Source: Haplomitrium mnioides (taxonomy: Eukaryota; Marchantiophyta; Haplomitriopsida; Calobryales). From it: a stretch of DNA of 40,018 bases. A program made the position numbers and the translations under genes. A model generated the notes under the pieces. It did not search any database, had not been told where the DNA came from, and saw only the letters and a list, made by a program, of their open reading frames with translations. This document shows, piece by piece, positions 1 through 8,155 of the stretch. The DNA lies in the NCBI GenBank assembly GCA_049999725.1, contig JBNGIS010031677.1, positions 1 through 40,018 of the forward strand, given 5' to 3'. Positions within the stretch are counted from its first letter, which is position 1; each line of letters starts with the position of its first letter.

Positions 1-882
1 GTAGATATGAGACACACAGCAAACGGGCAGCGCCGCACTTCACTTCATTCATGGAATCGATACAGAGAGAGTACCATATTGTTCATGGCCCTATCTATAT
101 ATAGGTATAGATAGGGTTCGTCCTATAGTCCTATAACACGAAGGATATAAAGCTAGTTTAGTAAAACATATGTCGATACTTGTAACTTCAAAACACAACC
201 TAAGGTGTCAAAAATATTCAAGTCATCTTAAACAAATATTTGAATTTGTTGAAACAAAACACTTTGTAAGAGATTGAAAAAGAAGAACTTTAGGCAATTT
301 GAAAAAAGGAAAATCTATTTCAAAAGAAAAAAACAAGATTTGCAAACAAAGGTTACCATAACACATCCTTTGAGTGTTCATGATGAGTAGAGACAACAAT
401 TGATCGTATGTGCGCATAGAACCAATACAACAAAACCAATATCATGGCTTGCTGTGAATGTTGTCATGATTGGTTTAAAAGAATCAAGAACAAATCCTAT
501 GCACACATAGGATTTGCAAACAACAAAAACGTTTTTTCCAATTTTGTTTTTACAACGACTCTTTATTTAGAGGAACAAAAACAAAACTTGTCGCAAGGCT
601 AAGGTCACCACAAGAATCAAATTCATTTTTTGACTTTATTTAATTACAGACAAGGTTAAAATTGAAGTATAAAACAACAGAGTCTATGCAAGCATAGACT
701 TTCTTCTCACAACTCAACTTGCTAAGAATTATTCGACTCAAGTCTTCTTTGCTAAATAACTTCCAAAAAAATATCTTTTAGCTGTAAGTTGAGAAAATAT
801 AACATCTCTAGAACTAGGCTTTGAGTCTAGAAAAAAGAGGATGGATTAGCCAAAGGTGTCAAAAGAGAAGAAAATTTGTTAC
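1..882 (-). other. Intron-like spacer of DUF7869-type copy A
   Basis: I see no gene here. It lies just downstream (on the minus strand) of the N-terminal exons of copy A. It resembles the inter-exon spacers of copies B and C: AT-rich, with repeated aacaacaaa tracts and short palindromes such as cctatgcacacatagg near 497-512. Bases near 205-260 resemble the start of the C-terminal exon region of copy C (around 35690-35760), so the missing second half of copy A probably lies just left of the window. A short dyad (ccctatctat...atagataggg) sits at about 90-118. Confidence 0.45.
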
Positions 883-2700
883 CTTTGTTAGACTCCAAGA
901 CAGATTTTTCTCGCAAAGATTTTATTTCTTTGCATGTTTCACAAACAACAAATCTATTACGTTTTGGAATTCTTACATTTGGAAAATGAGTTCTCCAATG
1001 TTTTGTAAAACCTGAGAAACTAAGAATACAATGAGGATCTTTCTCTTTCAAATATGTTGTGTAGTAGTCATAAACTTCCCAATTTGTAAAATTATCAAGC
1101 AAGTTGTACACTTTGTGAGTGGGCATTCTCTCGCAATGTCTCTGGAAAAAATTGTCCATCTACTCACACACAAAAACTCCTTTAGCAAACACTTCTCTTT
1201 CTCTAAAAATGCCTTTAGGATATGCATTTTTGAGATTTTGAATCCTTTGGATTCTATTATTCTCTACTGCTAATATTAATTTGAAGACTCTTTCACAAAC
1301 AATAGTACCGCCAAGCAGTGTAAATTGATTTTCAACATTGGAGTCTTTTCTTTGTATTCCCCACTTTAGTGTGATATCTCGATTCTTCATACTTTGTCAA
1401 AAGTACGTTTCTCTCACAGTTTTCAAAAAATCTGTCTTGCACATTGACAAGCAATTATTTTGACAACAAGAAATTCTCTTCAATTTAGAAATGGACATTG
1501 GATCGAGCTTTTTCTTCACAAGGCTCTCGTCATGATGGACTTTTGGCAAAGAATTTTCATGTAAGATGTTTATCCGTTTGGGTTTTGGCCCAGACAAAGA
1601 ATTCTTATGTTGTGCTAGACGATTTGGTACGTAAGTGTATCCAACAATAGGAGATAATTCATCCTGAGGATCTTGGTCGTCATCATAAACACTGGTTGTT
1701 CCGTCGCAAAATATTGATCAAGATTCGGTTTCAAAATAGTGCAGTTTTCTCAATCCCCAAGAAGAAAATCATCTCTCAAAAATATCTCCATTAGAAAGAA
1801 ATGTTTTTTGTAATAAAATTAGTGTCTTTCGCGATAACTCCAAAGAAATGTTGATTGACTGAGACTCTTTGCTAGAATCATTTTCCAAACTATTGTCTGA
1901 AGACTCCTCCAAAAGAATTCGAGTTGTTTCAGATGTCCCAATCTCTTTGTGAGATGCAACTTGAAATGAAATCAGTTGTTGTTTGAGTGGTGCTATCGGA
2001 GACAGTGGCTCATCTCCAAAATTAAAATTGTCCACATATTGTATGCTCTTTGTGTTCTAAATAGACACACTTTGATCATGAATATCAAGGTCTCTCTTAG
2101 ATATGGACAAAGAAAGGTCTACAACCATCTAGAATCTCTGTGTTGAACCTTTTTTTCAGATATTTTGGAATACTCAGAAGAAAGATTCAACTTCGACCGC
2201 TTGATGGGAAACAAAGATCTTTTGGTGGATGAAGACTGTTTCTTTAATTCTCTACAAGCACTAAGTTCCCTCTTTGATCCTTTGCGCGCAAGTTGTTCAG
2301 TCGTTAATCCTATGCGAGCATTGGATTCACTCATTGACCCTATGCACGTATAGGATTGAGTCCCTCATACTATGCGCGTATGGAGTTCACCTTTTTGATT
2401 TTTTTAGGTGGATCTATCTGACTTAACATAAGTCATCTTTTTCCTTGATATACTCGCCATCACACTTGATGCTTTTGGTACTCCATCACTTAACTTCCAA
2501 AAATTTGCTTTTGATTGAATCTCAATTTGCTTGTCAAAAGTAACACTTTTCTATGAAGATGAATCTTGAAATTCTAACCTCTTCTTGTCTTTTAAAACTC
2601 CAGCTATTGAAAAGGCTTTCTTAAAATTAATTACTCCAAGGAATTATTTTGACAAATATTATAGACCTCTTCCAACACTCTCAAAAGATGTGTTTTTGTC
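883..2700 (-). pseudogene. DUF7869-type transposase-like gene, copy A, N-terminal half
   Basis: A broken gene read right to left. Its order is an N-terminal stretch (about 2640-2410), a tandem peptide-repeat region encoded by palindromic DNA (2400-2250), a basic stretch (2250-2119), an acidic/Ser-rich stretch (2035-1769), a Cys-containing block with CCQNNCLS (about 1480-1440), a block with VCERVF, and a Trp- and Cys-rich block with FPNVRIPKRNRF and CETCKEIK (about 990-905). This last block is typical, as I know them, of N-terminal parts of plant and invertebrate proteins carrying DUF7869, a transposase-like domain of unknown function. A plausible splice donor (AACAAAG, then gtaac) lies at 890/881. 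Frames are broken; for example an in-frame TAG at 1160-1162 replaces a Trp codon kept in copy C, and stops occur at 2406 and in the repeat region. The C-terminal half is outside the window. Family assignment is by motif memory. Confidence 0.6.
2250..2400 (-). repeat. Palindromic minisatellite inside the copy A coding frame
   Basis: About four degenerate units of roughly 40-45 bp, each carrying a short palindrome (cctatgcacgtatagg, ctatgcgcgtatgg, cctatgcgagcattgg, ctttgcgcgcaag). On the minus strand they stay in the reading frame of the flanking exons and encode a repeating peptide with motifs such as NARIG and LARKG. Two in-frame stops interrupt it. Copy C has a similar but shorter-period version at about 38020-38110. 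Confidence 0.55.
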
Positions 2701-2884
2701 GTTTTTTTTGCAAAACGACAAAATTAATAGCTTTTTGTGAAGAAAATGAAAATAAAAAATTGGAAAGATAAAAAAAAGCAATACTTTATATACTAACTTT
2801 TTGTCTTTTGCACTAGGTGAACCTACATGTCAAGAGCTCCACAAATCAATTTTTTGCGAGAAAAGGCGTTTTTTGAAATTTAGC
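2701..2884. promoter_or_regulatory. Short divergent promoter region
   Basis: An AT-rich gap of under 200 bp separates the 5' end of copy A (minus) from the TATA box of the ParB-methyltransferase gene (plus). Head-to-head spacing this tight suggests a shared promoter. It is inference: the exact 5' end of copy A is not visible. Confidence 0.35.
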
Positions 2885-2893
2885 TATAAAAGG
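2885..2893 (+). promoter_or_regulatory. TATA box
   Basis: TATAAAAGG in a GC-richer context, followed by a pyrimidine-rich leader and the first start codon of the downstream gene at 3071, about 180 bp away. This fits a canonical plant RNA polymerase II core promoter. Confidence 0.6.
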
Positions 2894-3479
2894 AGCGCCG
2901 ATGGAAAGTTTCTTTCCATTCTCGCGAGCTCAGTTTTTGGTTTTACTTTTGTGGTTATTGTTGTTTTTGCATTTCCTTAGTTTTTTGCCATTTCCAGCCT
3001 TTAGTGATTTATGAACTTTTGTTCCTTGCATTTTTTACCTCCAATTACACCTGTTTCTAGCATCTTGAGAATGGCATCTCAAGGAAATGTTTCCCGCCCC
3101 TCTCAACCAAAGCCATACAAGTATTCGGATGTTGTCAAGGCTCTAGAGCCTGAAAAACTCGAGTGGAAATGGCTAGTAAATTACTGCTCTTTGAAAGACC
3201 TCGATAACCATCTTTACCTTTTTGTTGGTGAAGGAGAAAAATTCAATTTGGGTCTACTAGTCCAAATTACCATGATCTGAGAGGAAAAGAAAGTCAACAT
3301 CGGGCTTCTTGTGCACTCTCAAGATTCAATCACCCTTTATTGTGAAAATCGCAAGTGATTTGGATTTTGTGAGTACAAGGAGAGAGACATTTTTGTTGCG
3401 TATCTTCAGTCCTCAAAGAAAGATGGCAAGGTGAATTCTGAAATCCTTTTTCTTTTGTTTCTCTTTTTACTAAGTTGTA

Positions 3480-3838
3480 ACTCGTAAGGAGTCCATGCGA
3501 GCATGGAGACTTGGGATCTATGTGCGTATGGACTTCCATGTCCAGGCACGTCTAGAGATCAAAGTTCATGCGTGCATGGACTTGGGAGTCCGGGCGCGCT
3601 TAGACCCTACATCTCCTTGCGCGTAGGAACTCCCTTGTCTATGCAAGCATGGATTCCCATTGTCCATGCGCGCATGGACTTCCATGTGTGGGCACGTCTA
3701 GAGATCAAAGTTCATGCGTGCATGGACTTGGGAGTCCAGGCGCGCTTGGACCCTAGATCTCCTTGCGCGTAGGAACTCCCTTGACTATGCGAGCATGGAT
3801 TCCCATCGTCCATGCGCGCATGGACTCCCTTGTTCAGT
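3480..3838. repeat. Palindromic minisatellite in intron 1, higher-order 146-bp period
   Basis: Units of about 48 bp with dyad cores such as tccatgcgcgcatggact, tccatgcgagcatgga and ttcatgcgtgcatgga. The block starting ggcacgtctagag at 3545 recurs at 3691, giving a 146-bp higher-order repeat of three sub-units, present about twice. The array lies between the putative donor at 3431 and acceptor AG at 3901-3902. Open frames across it are by-products of the repeat. Confidence 0.85.
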
Positions 3839-4270
3839 ACGCACTGTAAATGTCAAGTCTTGCACTTTTACTTATGCCTAATTTTTTTTGTCCTTATTTC
3901 AGTTCACTTAGTTTCTGCTGATTTTGTGGATGGCTATAAAGATGCAAAACGCATGGAGCGGGACTTCATCAAACTTGCCATTCAAATCAAGATTCTGGTG
4001 TCGCATCCAAGCACAGAAACATTCTCAATTCACACGGAAGACACTTCTTCACAAAAGAAAAGAAAGGAGCCTAAGCCAGTTGAAGCGCCAAAAAAGAAGA
4101 AACCGGTTGCAAAGAAGAAAAAGCTTGCACCACCACCTATCATTGAAGAGGAGCCAGCCCCCTCAGAATCTACAGTAAAGTCTACTTCTTTTACCCACTT
4201 GTCCTTAGCACCAAGCAACATGGGGCAAGACTCGGAGGCAGAGCTGGAGTTAGTTTAGGCTCCTACATCG

Positions 4271-4612
4271 AGAGCAAAAAGGCAGTCCGACAAAGGGTCG
4301 CGTACTTTTCAAGAACGAAAACAGGTGGATCCTTAGACAGTGTCTGAAGGAGATAAGAATAAAATAAGGGAGTCTGCAATCCAGCATTGCAGAGTCTGTG
4401 AAGAAATAGTAACAATAAGGCTGAAGAATTTGAATCCATCTAGAGCAAAAAGGCAATCCCACAAAGGGTTGCGTACTTTTCAAGAAAGGAAACAAGTGGA
4501 TCCTTAGACAGTGTTTGAAGAAGACAAGAATAAGATAAGGGAGTCTGCAATCTAGCATTGCAGAGTCCGTGAAGAAACAGTAACAATAAGGCTGAAGAAT
4601 TTGAATCTGCCC
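4271..4612 (+). repeat. 171-bp in-frame tandem duplication in exon 2
   Basis: The block beginning agagcaaaaagg at 4271 recurs at 4442, a period of 171 bp or exactly 57 codons, so the frame is kept. Both copies carry the same in-frame TAG (4334 and 4505), so that stop predates the duplication. The second copy has an extra TAG at 4553 where the first still has CAG (4382). Confidence 0.85.
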
Positions 4613-4965
4613 AAGCTTGGAATGGACAATTGGGGTCTATTCCAGATTCGAAGATTGTATGAAGATTTTGTTGAGCTTCTTGCGTAATGCATGCTCACCA
4701 ACAAGTATGCACACAATTTTTTCATAGTGGTGGTTAACTCAAAGTGTGGGTTGAAGGACAAGTTAAAGTTTGACATCAGGAACCCTGACAAGTACCATAA
4801 TAAGATTGCGGGAGGCAATTACAGTGATGCAGCAAGGCAGCTATTAATCACGAAATATGGAGCAAAGAACCATGCTCTATTGCTCTGCAATTGTTTTGTC
4901 TATGTAGGTCTTACACCAACAGAGCCCTGCATTTTTGCTACAGATGACAATTACAACTAGAGGTA
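4605..4965 (+). other. ParB-like domain of the fusion pseudogene
   Basis: The conceptual sequence runs from an IRRLYEDFVE helix through NFFIVVVNS to IAGGNYSDAARQLL and VYVGLTPTE, then ATDDNYN. ParB/sulfiredoxin-like domains typically carry a GGNHS or DGxHR-type motif followed by an Ala-rich helix and a GLT/S-x-E turn; here the His appears as Tyr (CAT/C to TAT/C). Stops at 4685 and 4958 interrupt it. In bacterial and phage proteins this domain often precedes an N4/N6 DNA methylase domain, which matches the order here. Assigned by motif only. Confidence 0.5.
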
Positions 4966-5524
4966 TAGGCTGGAAATGACCTCTATTCAAAAGGTCGAGA
5001 ATTGACATCAAAGATTTGTGGAGAGTGGGATGGTGTCATCCCAAAAATTGAAAAGGGAGTTGGTGCTAGAAACCTTCGAAATAAAACCCAAGTCAACTCT
5101 TGAGAAGACGGTAACTTCTCAAGACAATTGGTTCCAACTCGCATTCAGAAGTGCCAAAGGATTGCTGAGAATGGAAGACATGAAGTGGACACCTTGGAGG
5201 TCTCTTCAAGGTCTTCTTGATGAGGTGAAGATTTCAGTTTTGAAGTGGGTGGAAGCCGGAGAGCTTTCAATGGACGAGATGTCTTGGGAGGCAGAGAGAC
5301 ACAAAGTTTTGGCGATTATGGTCAAAAGTTTTTGTTCAAAGGTCTATTGTGGCACGTGGGAGGAGGAAAGAGAGGAGTGCCCTCTTCACACTGAAGAGTC
5401 CAAGATGGCCTCATTTTATTCAAGCTTTGAGAAGCTTTTGGTAAGTTCTTCCTTTCACACCACATTCATTTCTTTGTAGTTGCATTGAATTTATTGTAAT
5501 TTTTCCTTTGTTAAAAAAAAAGGT

Positions 5525-5935
5525 TTAGGGTCCATGCTCGCATGGACTTCCAAGTCCTTGTGCGTTTGGACTGCAAAGTCCTCGGGCGAATGGACTTCAA
5601 TCTCCATGCTCGCATGGGCTTCGCAGTTCAAGCGCACTTGGACTTTTAAAGTTCCTGGTTGCCTGCACACCAAGGTCCATGCGCGCATGGACTTTGCAGT
5701 CCAAGTGAGCAAGTAAGGCGAAGTTAATGCGCGCATGGACTTCGATGTCTATGCGAGCATGGACTTTAAAACCTCTATGTGCAGATAATACAAAGGCCAT
5801 GTGCGCATGGCTTTTGATGTCCCTATAAGCATGGACATCGAAGTCCATGCGTGCATGGACTTTGTAGTCCAAGTGAGCAGGGACAGCAAAGTCCATGTGT
5901 GCATAGACATCGATGTCCATGCGCGCATGGAAGTT
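5525..5935. repeat. Palindromic minisatellite in intron 2
   Basis: More than ten units of about 30 bp, each a near-perfect dyad such as gtccatgcgcgcatggac, with variants (tccatgctcgcatgga, gccatgtgcgcatggc, tccatgtgtgcataga). Many variants keep symmetry through compensating changes. It fills most of the 562-bp intron bounded by GT at 5441 and AG at 6001. Confidence 0.9.
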
Positions 5936-6317
5936 AGTGTCGTTCTCTTGCTTAAAATGATTTTTATCTCTCTATAATGTTTTCTGTTTTGTTTTTGTGT
6001 AGGGGGATAAAACTTTTAAATGGCAACTGGCTAAAAAGTTGACAGCAGCTGCGAAAGGTCGGAAAAAATCAGGGGTCAAAGAAGCCCACGAAAATGAGGA
6101 CCAACCTCCCATCTTAGTCTCCTATCCTCTTGTTTTTCTTCTCCACTACCAAAAGGCTAGAGAGTGGAAAGCAAGGCAGCAAAGCGGTGCTGCATTTCTC
6201 ACAACTCAAGGAGTTGTGAGAGATGAGGAAGAAGATTTGATGTCTTTTGTCGATGGTCTCAACGTGGTGTTTTATCAAGTCCACGCGGAGGCCAACGCTC
6301 GACAATTGAAGGGCCTT

Positions 6318-6559
6318 ATGAAACCTAGGTGTTTCACTTTGGCTATTGCTGATATTCCTTATAGTTAAAACTTGAAGGAATGTAGGCATGATGATTCTGA
6401 ACCCCTTTCAAAAGATGATATTTTTGACATGGTATCATCTTTTGCGGCAATTACAACTTCAGACTTTTGGTCTTTTGTTATTATACATTTGTCGCAGCAA
6501 TTTGGCATCGTTGAGGATGCCCTTTCCAAAGTCTCATGTACAATCAACCACGACATCTG
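6318..6559 (+). other. Methylase motif IV region (DIPY)
   Basis: Codons at 6351-6362 encode DIPY, matching the [DNS]-[PI]-P-[YFW] catalytic motif IV of N4/N6 amino-methyltransferases, preceded by a hydrophobic strand (FTLAIA) as in the family. A TAA at 6366 follows two codons later. Further on, FWSFVIIHLSQQ fits the next strand-helix. The exon seems to end near 6559, where ATAAGT may be a mutated GTAAGT donor. Confidence 0.55.
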
Positions 6560-6872
6560 ATAAGTTGTTCTTTGATTTTTTCTGTTTTTGATTTCTGTTT
6601 TTTACTTTTCTTACATTTTGGTTGCAATGTTTGATTTTTTGGTTTTCTTTGTACATGGACAAAAGCAACATTCATCATTCTGGTGGTCCCAAAATCACAT
6701 ATGCCCATAAATATTAGACTGTGGGCTACTGGACTAAAGAAGGAAAGAGAAACACGAGGCTTTTTAATTTGCAGCTTGCTTCTTTGACTGGACTTCCTCG
6801 GCAGATCATGCGTAGTGTTTTTAGTTGTCTTGTGGTTTCTGCCAAACTTAAACTTCCAGGAGATGATTCTCC

Positions 6873-7085
6873 TATCAATGTTTATTAGAAGCCGCATGCT
6901 CTTTATAATTTTTTCATTGACCATTTGTCAATAGAGCAGGATTGGATCTTAGATCTTTGTTCTAGGTCTGGCACATGCCTTGTTTGTGCTTTAAAGCTGA
7001 TGCAAAACTGCATCGTCATAAAATATAATAGATGTCAGTCTATCTACATTCCTCAAAGGGTTTTGATGATGGCTTCCTTGCCATT
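6873..7085 (+). other. Methylase motif X/I region (KP...DLCSRSGT)
   Basis: The frame shows KPHALYNFFI, then WILDLCSRSGTCLV (motif I codons at 6952-6975), then NCIVIKY. This matches the end of N4/N6 methylases (Pfam DNA methylase N-4/N-6 type): KP, helix, LD-x-FxGSGT, then an acidic residue after the second strand. Here the usual Gly of the SAM-binding loop is Arg and the acidic residue is Lys, both explicable by G-to-A changes. Motif IV before motif I is the beta-class order. Confidence 0.6.
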
Positions 7086-7262
7086 CGATGTGACTGAGTC
7101 ACAGATAGTTTTATGCATACCATAAGGAGCATGTTCCTCTTGGTACTGTAGATGCTTCTGATGACTCTATCACAATATCTAGGACTGGAACGTCTCGCCA
7201 AGACTCTCTAGCGGTTGCAAATGTTCAGCCTTTGGATTTAGATGAGACCATTCCTCTTGAAG

Positions 7263-7495
7263 AGTGAGAGAGAAAAGAGGGGTCCAATTAGAAGAGGATA
7301 GAAAAGGAACCGATGGGGTTCCTCCACCTATGTAAGCAAAGTGCTTTCTCTCAAGTATATAAAGAAGGGAGAGTGCCTTGTTTGGCATCTCTTACCTTGT
7401 AGGTTCTTGAAGTTCTTGTGCGCTTCTCTTATGCTAACTTGCATGTATTGTACTTGTGCTAACTTGTGTGTGTAATGTGGGTGTGTAGTGTTACA
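7263..7495 (+). repeat. 5' LTR remnant (3' part only)
   Basis: It aligns without gaps to 12842-13074. Differences are at 7284 (C vs T), 7312 (G vs A), 7377 (C vs T) and 7422 (G vs A), all transitions with the T or A in the 3' LTR. It contains TATATAAAG at 7356-7364 and ends gtgttaca. The first roughly 285 bp are missing and the break abuts methylase-gene sequence. Confidence 0.9.
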
Positions 7496-7496
7496 A

Positions 7497-7513
7497 TGGT
7501 ATCAGAGCTTGGT
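7497..7513 (+). other. Primer binding site
   Basis: TGGTATCAGAGC begins two bases after the LTR end, complementary to the 3' end of plant initiator methionine tRNA, the usual primer of plant LTR retrotransposons. Confidence 0.9.
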
Positions 7514-7698
7514 ATTTTCTAAAGAGTGTGGATTACCCCTCTTTGGAGAAGTACTTAAGACCTTTCTGAGTAGTGGAATCTCCACTTTGCATTGACTCCA
7601 TTAGAGTTAAACTATCAAGTTTTCATGAATAAAGAATAGTGGATATCCCATCATTTGTACATGAAGATAAAAAGTTTGACTTGATGCTATGGTAGCCA

Positions 7699-7911
7699 AT
7701 GGATAGAGAAGCATTTGCACCTCCTAGAATTCTTCTATTAAATCCTTTTAGCATTCGTGTGCTTAATATTGACAAACATTTCTTTCGTCAATTTTTAGTG
7801 TATAACTTTGGTGATGATTTTATGGTTTTTGTGATGGAATCAAGAGAACCTATCATCTTACCTGTGGTAAACTATGGTGTTACATGGGAGTGTTTTATTT
7901 ATATTTTGTGA
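7699..7911 (+). CDS. Small leader ORF 1 of the chromovirus (70 aa)
   Basis: An open frame in the leader between the PBS and gag, starting MDREAF and ending at TGA 7909-7911. I do not recognise the product. Its C-terminal half (FLVYNFGDDF ... EPIILP) resembles the next ORF (FLVRKFGERF ... KPFILP), so the two look like diverged tandem duplicates. No membrane segment or catalytic motif is clear. It is in a different frame from both its neighbour and gag. It could be a degenerate extra Gag-like module or a decayed accessory gene; whether it is translated is unknown. Confidence 0.4.
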   Translation: MDREAFAPPRILLLNPFSIRVLNIDKHFFRQFLVYNFGDDFMVFVMESREPIILPVVNYGVTWECFIYIL

Positions 7912-7922
7912 TAGAGAGAAAA

Positions 7923-8123
7923 ATGGATTTGAACCAAGCTCCTCTAGAAGAGTTCAACTCCAAATATCATATTTCTATTAAAGTAACGTCTAAGCAAATG
8001 CAACATGATTTTCTTGTTCGTAAGTTTGGAGAGAGGTTCTGTAATGTTGTGTTGGCATCCCCTAAACCTTTTATTTTGCCTATTCTTCACAATCGGAATG
8101 TGTATATATTTGTGTTTGTATAA
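7923..8123 (+). CDS. Small leader ORF 2 of the chromovirus (66 aa)
   Basis: It starts at an ATG 12 bases after the stop of ORF 1 and ends at TAA 8121-8123, 33 bases before gag. An upstream ATG at 7884 could add 13 residues. Sequence features: SIKV, then FLVRKFGERF, then PKPFILP. It shares at least nine identical positions over about 24 residues with ORF 1, with a small gap upstream. The duplicated pattern suggests that it once encoded protein. Unrecognised product. Confidence 0.4.
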   Translation: MDLNQAPLEEFNSKYHISIKVTSKQMQHDFLVRKFGERFCNVVLASPKPFILPILHNRNVYIFVFV

Positions 8124-8155
8124 GTTTTAGAGGGTTAAAACTGTGACAAAACAAC

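Larger units (their letters stand above)
3071..7262 (+). pseudogene. ParB-like / beta-class DNA methyltransferase fusion gene, broken
   Basis: A multi-exon gene whose conceptual product resembles phage and bacterial ParB-methylase proteins. Exons: 3071-3430 (starts MASQGNV); 3903-5440 (Lys/Pro-rich tract with KKKK runs, then a ParB-like domain, then an acidic helical region); 6003 to about 6559 (methylase motif IV); about 6666-7262 (methylase motif I and a Ser/Asp-rich tail). Intron 2 (5441-6002) is a clean GT-AG phase-0 intron. Exons 1 and 2 no longer join in frame without a 1-nt change. There are at least ten in-frame stops (3278, 3356, 4256, 4334, 4505, 4553, 4685, 4958, 5003, 6366), yet exon 2 has no frameshift over 1.5 kb. 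The last exon shifts frame near 7121-7127. The 3' end is cut by the truncated LTR at 7263. Expected role if intact: sequence-specific N6-adenine or N4-cytosine DNA methylation. Function is inferred from motifs only. Confidence 0.6.

Noticed and set aside
3503-3772. Open frames across the minisatellites (also 5491-5920)
   Set aside because: They consist wholly of repeat units and are bounded by splice sites of the methylase gene; repeat composition explains the lack of stops.
3278-5003. Stops as targets of U-to-C RNA editing or an alternative code
   Set aside because: All three stop types occur, several match Trp rather than Gln/Arg codons, and the sequence is clearly nuclear and repeat-rich; simple decay explains it.
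3480-5935. Regularly spaced palindromic repeats resembling a CRISPR array
   Set aside because: Units are degenerate, spacers are themselves related, the arrays sit in plant-type introns and no cas genes are present.
6560-6665. An AT-AC intron between methylase motif regions
   Set aside because: ATAAGT and TTTGTAC look like AT-AC ends, but the phase works only with the AG at 6664-6665, so a mutated GT donor is the simpler reading.
7497-7513. tRNA gene fragment
   Set aside because: The 12-bp match to initiator tRNA is the retrotransposon primer site; no cloverleaf follows.
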